Positions 8,974-18,217 are shown, numbered from the stretch's first letter. The stretch is 51,986 bases of DNA from Ignavibacterium sp. (GCA_025056745.1 JANWVQ010000011.1:1-51986), one strand, 5' to 3'. Numbers and translations: made by a program. Notes: a model not told the origin generated them from the letters alone.

Positions 8974-9705
8974 ATGAGTAGAGAAATCCATAAATGGTAT
9001 AGTCCAAACCTTAATAAAGAGATGGAAATTGTTGTATATGGACACTACGGTTATGCATTGCTAATGTTTCCGACAGCTGCAGCTGATTATTTAGAATATG
9101 AAAGATTTCATCTAATTGATCAAATAGGTGGATTTCTCGCTAGTGGTAAACTTAAAGCTTTTTCAATAAACAGTATAAATAATGAAAGCTGGCTAAACAA
9201 TAGAATGCATCCTGCTCATAAGGCTATTAGACATCAACAATACAACAGATATATAGTGGAAGAAGTAGTTCCTTTTATCCATCATCATTGTAGAGGATTA
9301 GTTCCAATAATAACAACTGGTGCATCTCTTGGAGCTTTTCACGCTGCTAATTCTTTCTTTAGAAGACCTGATATTTTCTCCGGAACAATAGCAATGAGTG
9401 GAAGCTATGATTTGAAATCTTACACCAAAGGTTACTATGACGAAAACGTTTATTTCAATTCCCCTGTTGATTACCTGCCAAATTGGAATGATGAATATAT
9501 GTTAAATCATATGAGAAAAGGGAAAATAATAATTGCAACTGGTCAGGGAAGTTATGAAGATCCTCAGGCATCAATAGATCTCTCTAATATACTTAACGCC
9601 AAAGGCATTAGACATTGGTTAGATTTGTGGGGACACGATATGCCGCACGATTGGCCTACTTGGAGAAAAATGCTCCCCTATTTTTTAAGTCATATTCATT
9701 TTTAA
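8974..9705 (+). CDS. Second putative esterase (PF00756-like)
   Basis: 243 residues. The product begins MSREIHKWYSPNLNKEMEI and has LLMFPTAAADYLEYE, a TGASLGAFHA nucleophile elbow, an AMSGSYD segment, and WGHDMPHDWPTW near the end supplying the catalytic His. The start at 8974 is chosen because AAAGGAAG lies just upstream; reading from a TTG at 8956 would overlap the previous stop. It is related to but clearly different from the preceding esterase, so the pair is not a recent duplication. Proteins of this type are often annotated as esterase or as a transposase-like misnomer. No signal peptide is visible. It precedes crtI by 77 bases and is probably co-transcribed. Confidence 0.82.
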   Translation: MSREIHKWYSPNLNKEMEIVVYGHYGYALLMFPTAAADYLEYERFHLIDQIGGFLASGKLKAFSINSINNESWLNNRMHPAHKAIRHQQYNRYIVEEVVPFIHHHCRGLVPIITTGASLGAFHAANSFFRRPDIFSGTIAMSGSYDLKSYTKGYYDENVYFNSPVDYLPNWNDEYMLNHMRKGKIIIATGQGSYEDPQASIDLSNILNAKGIRHWLDLWGHDMPHDWPTWRKMLPYFLSHIHF

Positions 9706-9782
9706 TTGATTATAACAAAAAATTGAACTAAACTACCAAGCAGCCTGTTATAACTGAAGTTCGTTTAATAAAAATACATTAT

Positions 9783-11261
9783 ATGAAATCAGTTTTAATA
9801 ATAGGCTCTGGTTTGGGAGGTTTGTCAACAGCACTCAGACTTTCTAACCTTGGATTTGATGTTACAATCTTAGAAAAACATCAAACTCCTGGTGGAAGGC
9901 TTAACATTATAGAGCAAGATGGATTTCGTTTCGATATGGGTCCTTCATTTATGAGTATGACTTATGAGTTAGAAGAACTTTTTAATAGTATTGGCGAAAA
10001 ATTACCCATTGAATTAGAAGAATTGGAACCTCTTTATCAAGTATTTTTTGAAGGACAAGACAAGCCAAGATTAATCTATAAAGACTTAAAAAAACTAGCT
10101 AAAGAATTTGAGGATATTGAACCAAATCTTGAAGAGAATGCAAAAAAATATTTAGATAAAGCTGGACAATTTTTTAATGATACAATTGATAAAGTTGTAA
10201 AAACAAATTTCGACAGCAAACTTGACTACATTCTAAAACTAACAAGAGTTCCTCTTAAACATCTTCCCTATCTTCAAAAAACAATGTGGAGTGAAGTCGA
10301 AAAACATTTTAAGTCAAATGAAGTTAGAATAATTTTTTCACTTGTTGCATTCTTTTTAGGCTCAACTCCATTTCAAACCCCGGCAATTTATTCTTTACTT
10401 AACTATACAGAGATGAGACACAATGGTTATTGGAAAGTTAAAGGAGGAATGTATCGTCTTGTCGAAGAGATAATGAAATTACTATCAAAGAAAAACGTTA
10501 AAATTTTCTTTAACACCGAAATTGTTGGCATATCAAATAACAACGGTAGATTATATGAAGTTATCGATCAAAACGGGAAAATATGGAAAGCGGATATTTT
10601 TATCTCAAATGCTGATGCAGCTGCATTTAGAGGTCAGATTCTTAAAAGAAAAAATTTTTCTGAGAAGAAATTAGATTCAATGCATTGGACTTTAGCTCCA
10701 TTTACAGTTTATCTTGGTGTTAAGGGTAAAATAAATAATTTATTACATCATAACTACTTTTTAGGAAACAACTTCAAAGGATATGCTGATACTATATTCA
10801 CATCTTCTATTAGTCCGCAAAAGCCTTATTATTATGTAAATGTTCTATCTAAATCAGAACCAAGTTGTGCACCAGAAGGTTGCGAGAACTTATTCATCCT
10901 ATGTCCAGTTCCTGATCTCAGATTTAAAAATAATTGGGATGACAAAGAAGAATTAGCAAATAATATAATTCAAGATTTGTCCAAGAGAGTAAATTTTGAT
11001 ATTAATAAAAATTTAATCACGAAAAAAATATTAGCACCTGATGATTGGGCAAAAACATTAAATCTCTACAAAGGCTCAGGACTTGGTCTTGCACACGATA
11101 TAAATCAGGTTGGCGCCTTCAGACCTAAAAACAAAGATGAGTATTTCTCTAACTTATATTATGTTGGTGCTTCTACAACTCCAGGCACTGGACTACCAAT
11201 GGTCATAATCAGTTCTAAACTAGTAACAGAAAGAATAAAAAAAGATTATGGAATTATATAA
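9783..11261 (+). CDS. crtI: Phytoene desaturase (CrtI/CrtN family)
   Basis: 492 residues, normal for the family. The N-terminal FAD-binding Rossmann motif is IIGSGLGGLSTALRL, followed by EKHQTPGGRLN and GFRFDMGPSF. The C-terminal signature is YYVGASTTPGTGLPMVIISSK. It introduces double bonds into phytoene (C40) or diapophytoene (C30) at the membrane surface. The overlap of 14 bases with crtB shows tight coupling. No cyclase, ketolase or hydroxylase is in the window, so the end product cannot be told from this locus alone. A GTTATAAC palindrome and a related ATTATAAC lie in the 77-base gap upstream, possibly regulatory. Confidence 0.93.
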   Translation: MKSVLIIGSGLGGLSTALRLSNLGFDVTILEKHQTPGGRLNIIEQDGFRFDMGPSFMSMTYELEELFNSIGEKLPIELEELEPLYQVFFEGQDKPRLIYKDLKKLAKEFEDIEPNLEENAKKYLDKAGQFFNDTIDKVVKTNFDSKLDYILKLTRVPLKHLPYLQKTMWSEVEKHFKSNEVRIIFSLVAFFLGSTPFQTPAIYSLLNYTEMRHNGYWKVKGGMYRLVEEIMKLLSKKNVKIFFNTEIVGISNNNGRLYEVIDQNGKIWKADIFISNADAAAFRGQILKRKNFSEKKLDSMHWTLAPFTVYLGVKGKINNLLHHNYFLGNNFKGYADTIFTSSISPQKPYYYVNVLSKSEPSCAPEGCENLFILCPVPDLRFKNNWDDKEELANNIIQDLSKRVNFDINKNLITKKILAPDDWAKTLNLYKGSGLGLAHDINQVGAFRPKNKDEYFSNLYYVGASTTPGTGLPMVIISSKLVTERIKKDYGII

Positions 11262-12087
11262 CAAAATCTCATTCGGTATCAGCAAATTGATAACAAAAAA
11301 GTATAGCACTTCATTCAGCCTCGGAATAATGGCTTTTGATAGAAAATATCGTGATGCAATATACTCGATTTATGGATTTGTTCGATTAGCTGATGAAATT
11401 GTTGATACTTTTTTCGGTTTTCAACAACGTGAATTACTTAAAAAACTTCGGCAAGAAACAGAATTAGCAATCAAAACTGGAATATCAATCAACCCTATTT
11501 TACATTCTTTTGCAATAACAGTAAAAAAATACAACATAGACTATCATTACATTGATGCTTTTCTCAACAGTATGGAAATGGATTTAGATAACTCATATTA
11601 TAATAAAAAAGAATATGATCAATACGTTTATGGCTCTGCTGAGGTTGTTGGTTTGATGTGCCTTAAAGTTTTTTGTAACGATAATGAAGAGCTTTTTAAT
11701 AAGCTTATAAAACCAGCGCGTGCATTGGGCTCTGCATTTCAGAAAGTAAATTTCTTACGAGATATTAAAAGTGATTTAACGGAACGTGATAGAATTTATT
11801 TACCCGGAATAAATAGCGTTCAAAAAATTGATGACGAAAGTAAGAAGAATCTTGAAAATGAAATTGAAAATGAATTCAATGAATCTTTAGTTGGAATTAA
11901 ACAATTACCAGATGGAGTCAAACTTGGAGTTTACTCTGCATACCTTTATTACTTATCTTTATTCAAAAGAATTAAAAGGAAAAAAGTTAAAGAGTTGATG
12001 AAAAAAAGAATTAGAGTTCCTAATGGAATTAAGATGGCTTTATTACTAAGGGGAATAATTGAATTGAAGTTATTGAAAGAATTTTAG
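11248..12087 (+). CDS. crtB: Phytoene/squalene synthase family (CrtB)
   Basis: 279 residues. It condenses two geranylgeranyl (or farnesyl) diphosphates head to head to give phytoene or a C30 analogue. The first Asp-rich motif reads FVRLADEIVDT and the second, LRDIKSDLTERDRIYLP, holds the D-x3-D metal site. KYSTSFSLG matches the substrate-binding start of the family. The ATG lies inside the end of crtI, giving a 14-base overlap. The stop is 1 base from the end of the convergent mgtE gene, with no visible terminator between them. Confidence 0.92.
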   Translation: MELYNKISFGISKLITKKYSTSFSLGIMAFDRKYRDAIYSIYGFVRLADEIVDTFFGFQQRELLKKLRQETELAIKTGISINPILHSFAITVKKYNIDYHYIDAFLNSMEMDLDNSYYNKKEYDQYVYGSAEVVGLMCLKVFCNDNEELFNKLIKPARALGSAFQKVNFLRDIKSDLTERDRIYLPGINSVQKIDDESKKNLENEIENEFNESLVGIKQLPDGVKLGVYSAYLYYLSLFKRIKRKKVKELMKKRIRVPNGIKMALLLRGIIELKLLKEF

Positions 12088-12088
12088 A

Positions 12089-13468
12089 TTAAAGAACTTT
12101 TCCTTTTAATAGTGACATCGCAATTGAAAAATAAATCAAAATTCCAGTAACATCAACCAATGTTGCGACAAAAGGTGTGGATGATGCTGCTGGATCAAAA
12201 TCAAGTCTTTTCATCAAAAAAGGTAACATAGAACCGATTAAAGTTCCCCACATTACAACTCCAATCAATGAGAAGGAAACAACTAAAGTTATAATTATCC
12301 AATACGTTTCAAATCCGTCATCTGGAGCTGGTAAAATATTAAATCTTAAAAATCCGATTAAAGCAAGAATCAACCCTAAACTAAGCCCTGTTAACAACTC
12401 TCTTTTAAAGACCTTAAGCCAATCATTTAATGTAATTTCGCCTAAAGCCATAGCACGAACAACAAGAGAAGCTGCCTGTGAACCTGAGTTTCCTCCGCTC
12501 GAGATAATCAGCGGCACAAATAAAGCAAGCACTACAGCTTTCTCAATTGCATCTTCAAAATATGCCATAGCTGTTGCGGTGAACATTTGTCCAACAAATA
12601 AAACCGAAAGCCAACCGACTCTTTTTTTAATCATCTTTAGAATGGGAATATCAGAATAAGGTTCTTCCAAAACGCCTACTGCTGCCTGTTTTTGAATATC
12701 TTCAGTTGTTTCTTCTTCAGCAACATCCATAACATCATCAACTGTTACGATACCTAATAAAACACCTGAATTATCAACGACAGGTAGAGCAACTCTATCA
12801 TATTTTTTCAAAACTGAAACAGCCTTTTCCTGATCATCATATACATTTAATGCTACAAAATTTTCATCCATAAGTTCGTAAACTTTTTTATCGAGTGGCG
12901 CAAGTAAGAATTCTCTAATTTTAATATCATCGATTAATCTGCCTTTTCCATCTACTACATAAACTACATTAAGAGTTTCTTTGTTTTTTCCGTTTTCTCT
13001 TATGTAATCTAAAGCTTCTTTTATCGTCCAACTTGAATTTACAGCAACGTAATCTGGAGTCATCAATCTACCAATACTGTTTTCAGGATATCCAAGGAGA
13101 TGTAGCGCAATTTTTCTTTCTTCAGGAGAAAGTAATTGAATCAATTGTTTTGCAGCAGATGCGGGTAATTCTTCAAAGAGTGCAGTTCTATCATCAGGGT
13201 CCATTTCATTAAGAATTTTAGCAACTTCTTCATTGCCCATAGATTTAAGTAACTCTATTTGAGTATCGAAATCTAAGTATTCAAAAGTATCGGCTGCTAT
13301 TTCTGTATGTAATAGACGGAAAAGTATTACTCTTTCTTTTTCTTCAAGATTAGTTATTAAATCTGCAATATCTGTCGGTGTCCATTCTTGAAGTATATCC
13401 TTTAGAATTCCAAATTGTTTATTTTCAATTAAGGATTTTATCTCTGGTTGTAATAGACGGCTTAACAT
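12089..13468 (-). CDS. mgtE: Magnesium transporter MgtE
   Basis: 459 residues in MgtE order. A cytoplasmic N domain comes first (superhelical repeats, MDPDDRTALFEELP near residue 90). A CBS pair follows (about 135-255; SIGRLMTPDYVAV, VLLGIVTVDDVMDVAEEE). A long connecting helix then leads to five C-terminal membrane segments (about 285-459) containing GGNSGSQAASLVVRA, the conserved pore-lining motif. The N and CBS domains act as an intracellular magnesium sensor in this family. No ribosome binding site is obvious and no M-box riboswitch is seen in the short upstream gap. Confidence 0.95.
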   Translation of the reverse strand: MLSRLLQPEIKSLIENKQFGILKDILQEWTPTDIADLITNLEEKERVILFRLLHTEIAADTFEYLDFDTQIELLKSMGNEEVAKILNEMDPDDRTALFEELPASAAKQLIQLLSPEERKIALHLLGYPENSIGRLMTPDYVAVNSSWTIKEALDYIRENGKNKETLNVVYVVDGKGRLIDDIKIREFLLAPLDKKVYELMDENFVALNVYDDQEKAVSVLKKYDRVALPVVDNSGVLLGIVTVDDVMDVAEEETTEDIQKQAAVGVLEEPYSDIPILKMIKKRVGWLSVLFVGQMFTATAMAYFEDAIEKAVVLALFVPLIISSGGNSGSQAASLVVRAMALGEITLNDWLKVFKRELLTGLSLGLILALIGFLRFNILPAPDDGFETYWIIITLVVSFSLIGVVMWGTLIGSMLPFLMKRLDFDPAASSTPFVATLVDVTGILIYFSIAMSLLKGKVL

Positions 13469-13531
13469 AAATTAAATAATTCTTTTACTGTCAATTTTTT
13501 ACAAAATTATATTATGAAATTAAATATACAA

Positions 13532-14638
13532 TTACTTGAATATTTCTTTATATAAAGTAAATTTATTTAACAACCGCTCATTAACTTCAACAGAAATTCC
13601 TTTTTCTTTTGGGACATTCATTGTTCCATCTTTGTTAATTACAAATTCAGGTTCAACAATATCTTGCTCAAAATATCTCCTGCTGGCAGAGATGTCGCCT
13701 GGTAAAGAAAAATTTTTCAAAGAAGCAAGAGCAATGTTTCCAGCTCTTCCTATTCCTGTTTCCAACATTCCTCCACACCAAACTGGAATTTTTTTCTTCA
13801 TACAATAATTGTGAATTTTAATGGCTTCGTTAAATCCCCCTACTCTTCCTGGTTTTATATTTATGACTCTGCAAGCGTCAAGTTCCACTGCTGAAGTTGC
13901 ATCGTCCAATGAATGTATACTTTCATCTAAACAAATTGGAGTAGTTAATTCTTTTTGAAGCTTTGAATGCTGATAAATATCTTCATATCCTAAAGGCTGC
14001 TCTATGAGTAACAAATTGAAATTATCTAATTTTTTGATTTTATTTTTATCATTTAATGAATAAGCAGAATTAGCATCAACTTGGAGCAGAATACTTGGAA
14101 AATATTTTCGTATTGATTTTACTGGCCGAATGTCGTACCCCGGTTGAATTTTGATTTTAATTCTTTTATAGCCTTCTTTCAAATAAGTTTCTACTTTTTC
14201 TATCAAATCTTTTTCAGACTTTTGAATTCCAATACTTACACCGACATCGATTTTATTTCTTGTCCCTCCCATCAACTCAGATAATGAAATGTTTTTCCTT
14301 TTGGCAATCAAATCCCAAATAGCGGCTTCAACTCCTGCCTTTGCCATTCTGTGTCCTCTGATTTGATTCCAAATTTTTATAGCGTCCTCCACCTTAAAGA
14401 TTTTTTTTCCAATCAAATTTGGAATTATGAAATCTTTAATTATATGATAAGATGTTTTTACCGTTTCATAACTATAAAATGGATTTGCTTCTGCAACACA
14501 TTCTCCCCAACCTGAAATTCCTTCTGAAGTTATTTTTATTATCAAATGCTCAACAAAATGATCCGTCCCCATTGAGGTTTTGAAAGGCGTGATAAGTTTC
14601 ATCTTAATATGCCTGAGCTCGATTAAATCTAATTTCAT
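13532..14638 (-). CDS. menC: o-Succinylbenzoate synthase (N-acylamino acid racemase type, enolase superfamily)
   Basis: 368 residues. The enolase-superfamily barrel is complete: the catalytic KIKI segment near residue 162, metal ligands in QVDANSAY, LLIEQPL and CLDESIHS, and the second catalytic Lys in INIKPGRVGG. Strong family marks are GWGECVAEANPFYSYET, IRGHRMAKAGVEAAIWDL and VWCGGMLETGIGRAGNIALASL. This matches the MenC/N-succinylamino acid racemase group, which makes o-succinylbenzoate for menaquinone; some members racemise N-acylamino acids. No other men genes are nearby, so the assignment rests on sequence alone. It is divergent from the cupin gene at 14721. Confidence 0.88.
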   Translation of the reverse strand: MKLDLIELRHIKMKLITPFKTSMGTDHFVEHLIIKITSEGISGWGECVAEANPFYSYETVKTSYHIIKDFIIPNLIGKKIFKVEDAIKIWNQIRGHRMAKAGVEAAIWDLIAKRKNISLSELMGGTRNKIDVGVSIGIQKSEKDLIEKVETYLKEGYKRIKIKIQPGYDIRPVKSIRKYFPSILLQVDANSAYSLNDKNKIKKLDNFNLLLIEQPLGYEDIYQHSKLQKELTTPICLDESIHSLDDATSAVELDACRVINIKPGRVGGFNEAIKIHNYCMKKKIPVWCGGMLETGIGRAGNIALASLKNFSLPGDISASRRYFEQDIVEPEFVINKDGTMNVPKEKGISVEVNERLLNKFTLYKEIFK

Positions 14639-14663
14639 TTTATATCTTAGTTAATTATTCAGT

Positions 14664-14671
14664 TATTTTTG
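14664..14671 (+). promoter_or_regulatory. Candidate -7 promoter element upstream of the cupin gene
   Basis: TATTTTTG followed by CA fits the TAnnTTTG -7 pattern and lies about 50 bases before the ATG at 14721, in the gap between divergent menC and the cupin gene. A convincing -33 TTG is not visible, so this is weak. Confidence 0.25.
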
Positions 14672-14720
14672 CAAGTATAAAATAATTATAATAGTTATAA
14701 AAAATTATTTGGTAGTATTT

Positions 14721-15086
14721 ATGATTAAATTTATAGAAGAACCATCGATAATTCCTTCTTCAGGTAACAAACCCAAAATAATTGAAGAATTTTTTGGAAG
14801 AGTAAACTCTAATTCTGATAAAATCAGTATTGCCAAAATGAAAAGTCCAAAAGGATGGATAGAGCCACCTCAACAACCAGAATTCGATGAATACACTTTA
14901 GTTATTAAAGGAAAACTAAAAGTTGAAACCAAAGAAGGAATTTTTGAAGTAAACCAAAATCAAGCTATACTGATTGGAAAAGGTGAGTGGGTTAGATATA
15001 GCACCCCTTATGAGGGTGGTGCAGAATACATTGCAATATGTATTCCTGCATTTTCAACTGAAACAGTAAACAGAATTGAAGATTAG
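14721..15086 (+). CDS. Cupin-domain protein (EutQ-like)
   Basis: About 121 residues forming a single small beta-barrel. The middle carries WIEPPQQPEFDEYTLVIKG, then VNQNQAILIGKGEWVRYSTP and AEYIAICIPAFS. That resembles stand-alone cupins such as EutQ C-terminal domains. The usual metal-binding histidines are not conserved; Glu and Gln occupy the equivalent positions, so the molecule may not bind metal in the classic way. I chose the ATG at 14721 over a TTG at 14709 because the cupin begins MIKFIEEPS and nothing upstream is conserved-looking. It overlaps or abuts the methyltransferase gene that follows, so both are probably one transcript. Function is unknown beyond the fold. Confidence 0.75.
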   Translation: MIKFIEEPSIIPSSGNKPKIIEEFFGRVNSNSDKISIAKMKSPKGWIEPPQQPEFDEYTLVIKGKLKVETKEGIFEVNQNQAILIGKGEWVRYSTPYEGGAEYIAICIPAFSTETVNRIED

Positions 15087-15090
15087 AATT

Positions 15091-15789
15091 ATGAAAGAAT
15101 ATTTTCTTCAGATTGTAAAATTCTTGATAACAAAAATTGGGGAATTACTACCTGATAAAATTGTTTATCGTTTGCAAACTGTAATTTATTATTTCCGTTT
15201 AGCAAAATGGATGAAACGAAATAACTTCATCACAAAAAGAAGATTAATAAATCGTGAAAAAGTTTTTGATTCGGTTATTCAGAAAATATACGACAAAAAG
15301 GTTTTATACCTTGAATTCGGAGTTTACAAAGGCGACAGTATTAAATATTGGTCTAAAGCACTAAAAAATCCAGAATCGAACTTACACGGATTCGATAGTT
15401 TTGAAGGACTGCCGGAAGATTTTGAATTTGACGGCATATTCAAAAAAGGTACTTTTGATCTCAAAGGTGAAATTCCTAAAGTTGATGATAATCGAGTTAA
15501 ATTCTTCAAAGGTTGGTTCAACGAAACTTTGCCAAACTATACTTTGCCATCTTATGAAGTGCTTGTAATAAATATGGATGCAGATTTATATTCATCAACA
15601 AAATATGTTTTGAATTTTCTTCAGCCTTACATTATAGAAGGTACTTATATTTACTTTGATGATTTAGCAAGACCAGATCACGAACCAAAAGCTTTTGAAG
15701 AATTTATGAAAGAAACTGGATTAAAATTCAAAGTTATTGCCGTTGATTATTCCTTAAATAATGCATTTTTTGAGTGTATTGGGAAATAA
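15091..15789 (+). CDS. SAM-dependent methyltransferase, TylF/MycF (macrocin O-methyltransferase)-like
   Basis: 232 residues. The SAM-binding motif reads YLEFGVYKGDSIKYWSKAL, followed by LHGFDSFEGLPEDF, the signature of the TylF-like class I methyltransferases. INMDADLYSSTKYVL and YIYFDDL provide the later acidic metal and substrate residues. These enzymes methylate hydroxyls of sugars or other small molecules, often with magnesium. The start at 15091 is an ATG; a TTG at 15076 would overlap the cupin end. There are no sugar-biosynthesis genes adjacent, so the substrate is open. The 167-base AT-rich gap after the stop shows no clear terminator. Confidence 0.8.
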   Translation: MKEYFLQIVKFLITKIGELLPDKIVYRLQTVIYYFRLAKWMKRNNFITKRRLINREKVFDSVIQKIYDKKVLYLEFGVYKGDSIKYWSKALKNPESNLHGFDSFEGLPEDFEFDGIFKKGTFDLKGEIPKVDDNRVKFFKGWFNETLPNYTLPSYEVLVINMDADLYSSTKYVLNFLQPYIIEGTYIYFDDLARPDHEPKAFEEFMKETGLKFKVIAVDYSLNNAFFECIGK

Positions 15790-15956
15790 TTTATCTGATT
15801 TGAATTTTAATTAACTATTATTCTCATTTTTGAATTTATTAGAAAAATGATTCTAATTATTTAGAAAGATAATTTTTGATAATAATTTTTTTGAATGAAA
15901 TAAAAAACAATTTTTGGAATATAATTTGCTGAAAACTATCAAAAATTGAGAGGAAT

Positions 15957-17099
15957 ATGTTTGAATTTAAATTTACCGAAGAGCAATTAATGCTCAGAGA
16001 AACCGTTAGAGATTTTGTCAACAACGAAATAAAACCAATCGCAGCACAAATCGATCAACAAGGAGAAATACCTAGAGATTTAATAAACAAAATGGCAGAG
16101 CTTGGATTTTTGGGAATTGCCTTTCCTGAAGAATATGGAGGCGGTGGTTTTGGTGAGGTTGGTTATTGCATTATGCAAGAAGAAATTGCAAGAGGTTGTA
16201 TGTCAACAGCAACCTTTATTGGAGCTCATCAATCAATTGGAACTAATGCGATTTACATTGGTGGAACAGAAGAACAAAAAAAGAAATTCTTACCACCTTT
16301 GACCTCAGGACAAAAGATAGCTGCCTTTGGATTGACAGAAGCTCAAGCTGGTTCGGATTCATTCCATCTTAAAACTTATGCTAAATTAGATGGCGATGAA
16401 TGGGTTATTAATGGAGAAAAACTCTGGATAACTAACGGTGGAATTGCTGATATTATTTCACTTTTTGCAAGAACTGATAGAGGAATTTCTTTGTTTGCAG
16501 TAGAAACTGATAGGCCGGGCTTTAAGGCTGGTCCACCTGAAAAGAAAATGGGAATCAAAGGAAGTGTTACAAACGCACTTAGTTTCGATAATGTTCGCGT
16601 TCCAAAAGAAAATTTAATTGGTCAAGAAGGTAGAGGTTTTATTTATGCTATGAAAACTCTTGATGCCGGAAGACTTGGCTTAGGAGCTGCTTGTCTTGGT
16701 GTATCTAAAGAACTTCTTGAATTATCTACTAAATATTCAAAAGAAAGAGTTCAATTCGATCATCCAATTGCTCATTTCCAAGCAATACAGTTTATGCTCG
16801 CTGAAATGGCAGTAATGATTTATAATATGGAAAGTATTGTTTACAGAACCGCAGTTGATTATGATTTAGGAAAAGATATTTCAAGACAATCTGCGATTGT
16901 CAAATATTATTGTTCAGAGTCTCTGGATAAAATTGTTGATTATGCAGTTCAAATTCACGGGGGTATGGGTTATTCACAAGAACTGCCGATTGAAAGAATC
17001 TATCGTGACTCAAGAATCAATAGAATTTTTGAAGGAACAAACGAAATACAAAAAGGAATAATCGCCCGTGAAGTGATAAAGAAAAACGGAAAACTTTAG
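15957..17099 (+). CDS. Acyl-CoA dehydrogenase (short-chain/butyryl-CoA type)
   Basis: 380 residues, full length. It oxidises acyl-CoA to trans-2-enoyl-CoA with FAD, passing electrons to ETF. The sequence carries FTEEQLMLRETVRDFV at the N-terminus, AAFGLTEAQAGSD and WITNGG in the middle beta domain, and YAVQIHGGMGYSQELPIERIYRD near the end. RIFEGTNEIQ holds the catalytic Glu, as in butyryl-CoA dehydrogenases. GAGAGGAAT just before the ATG gives a good ribosome site. No other beta-oxidation genes are adjacent. The exact chain length preference cannot be read from the sequence. Confidence 0.95.
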   Translation: MFEFKFTEEQLMLRETVRDFVNNEIKPIAAQIDQQGEIPRDLINKMAELGFLGIAFPEEYGGGGFGEVGYCIMQEEIARGCMSTATFIGAHQSIGTNAIYIGGTEEQKKKFLPPLTSGQKIAAFGLTEAQAGSDSFHLKTYAKLDGDEWVINGEKLWITNGGIADIISLFARTDRGISLFAVETDRPGFKAGPPEKKMGIKGSVTNALSFDNVRVPKENLIGQEGRGFIYAMKTLDAGRLGLGAACLGVSKELLELSTKYSKERVQFDHPIAHFQAIQFMLAEMAVMIYNMESIVYRTAVDYDLGKDISRQSAIVKYYCSESLDKIVDYAVQIHGGMGYSQELPIERIYRDSRINRIFEGTNEIQKGIIAREVIKKNGKL

Positions 17100-17116
17100 A
17101 AAACAGGAGAATCATT

Positions 17117-17377
17117 ATGCCAAACAAAAAAGAAACCTCAACCAAAACAAAAACTACAAAACCTAAAAAAAGAGTCACAAATTATTATAAAATATTTTTC
17201 GATGATAACGAGAGTGTTAATTATATGAAAAGCAAATTAACACCAAAAGAAGTAGCAAAGTACTTAAAGCTATATGAAAAGACTCATCAAAAATTTTATA
17301 ACAAAGAATTTGTACAATTTCTTAAAAAGTATGACAAATATGCTCAGTTAATCGAAATTCACGACGTTTCATATTAA
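17117..17377 (+). CDS. Small basic protein, function unknown
   Basis: 86 residues. The first ~20 are almost all Lys, Thr, Ser and Pro (KKETSTKTKTTKPKKR), a disordered positively charged tail. The rest is a compact alpha-helical segment rich in Lys and Tyr (TPKEVAKYLKLYEKTHQKFY, FLKKYDKYAQL). A strong ribosome site (ACAGGAGAA) precedes the ATG, and the gene is 17 bases after the acyl-CoA dehydrogenase, so it is expressed. The charge pattern suggests nucleic-acid or ribosome binding, but no family is recognised. Confidence 0.7.
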   Translation: MPNKKETSTKTKTTKPKKRVTNYYKIFFDDNESVNYMKSKLTPKEVAKYLKLYEKTHQKFYNKEFVQFLKKYDKYAQLIEIHDVSY

Positions 17378-17413
17378 TCCTCTTTAAAAAATTAAAATTC
17401 ACAGAAAAGTGCT

Positions 17414-18217
17414 ATGAAAAGGATTCTGTTCTTTTTTGTGATTTTTAATTTCTTTGCATTATCTCAAATTCATTGGGTAAAATTAGGAAAAGGGATTAAT
17501 TACGGAGTTACAAATAATCAATCTGGAAATGATATTGCAATTCTGTTCGGCGGATGGCAAGCAAAACAAGAATGGGTCAATAAGTGGTGCGAAGAATTAT
17601 TTAAAGCCAAATTAAAAGATTTGAGAGTTCAACATCTCTTAACTGTAAAAGGACCTGATCAAGTTTGTTATACAAACAAAGAAATCGATTTAATGACTTT
17701 AGCTGGATTTGTTAAAAATATAATCTATGCGACTTACTTCATTGATAAAGTTATCGTTATTGCTCATTCAAGTGGCTCATTTGTTGCACACGAATTTCTA
17801 AACTTAATGTATGGTTCCAATGGAATTGCAAAAGATAGTTTCTATGTAAACAAAGTTTACTATTTCAATCTTGATGGTGGTATTGGAGACTTGGATTGTG
17901 GGGTTCAAATTGATACAAGTGTTATCAAAAACATAAAAAAAATTTATGCCGTTGCAGTCTATGATTCTTTATCAAATTCTTACTCAGCAAACTATGAGAC
18001 AATGCTGAAATTATCAAAAATGTTTGAAGAGAAATCAGATCTTATATTGTTAAATTCAAATGGTAGCGGTTGTTTAGATAAATGGTGCTTACACGATGTA
18101 GTAATTAATATTGTCCCCCATAATTCTAAAAAATATGACTTAGAAAAAGACTATCAGTTTTTTGATGATAAAAGAAAGGTTCAAACGAAGTATTTAGAAG
18201 TTTTAGCAAAAAAATAA
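17414..18217 (+). CDS. Exported alpha/beta-hydrolase-like protein, function unknown
   Basis: 267 residues beginning MKRILFFFVIFNFFALSQ, a signal peptide. The mature part has ILFGGWQAKQEW, VIVIAHSSGSFVAHEF and YFNLDGGIGDLDCG. AHSSGS looks like a lipase-type nucleophile elbow (Ser in x-H-S-x-G), and the late CLDKWCLHDVV could supply the catalytic His. The overall fold looks like an alpha/beta hydrolase, but I cannot assign a substrate or named family. Four cysteines in GDLDCG and GSGCLDKWCLH suggest disulfides, in keeping with export. Its stop codon is immediately followed by a strong terminator. Confidence 0.72.
   Translation: MKRILFFFVIFNFFALSQIHWVKLGKGINYGVTNNQSGNDIAILFGGWQAKQEWVNKWCEELFKAKLKDLRVQHLLTVKGPDQVCYTNKEIDLMTLAGFVKNIIYATYFIDKVIVIAHSSGSFVAHEFLNLMYGSNGIAKDSFYVNKVYYFNLDGGIGDLDCGVQIDTSVIKNIKKIYAVAVYDSLSNSYSANYETMLKLSKMFEEKSDLILLNSNGSGCLDKWCLHDVVINIVPHNSKKYDLEKDYQFFDDKRKVQTKYLEVLAKK

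Noticed and set aside
9710-9754. Paired ATTATAAC and GTTATAAC sites before crtI as an operator
   Set aside because: Short AT-rich palindromes are expected by chance at this base composition; mentioned only as a possibility with crtI.
12177-12659. Plus-strand open frame of 160 codons inside mgtE
   Set aside because: Opposite strand of conserved MgtE membrane and CBS sequence; composition is that of reversed hydrophobic coding.
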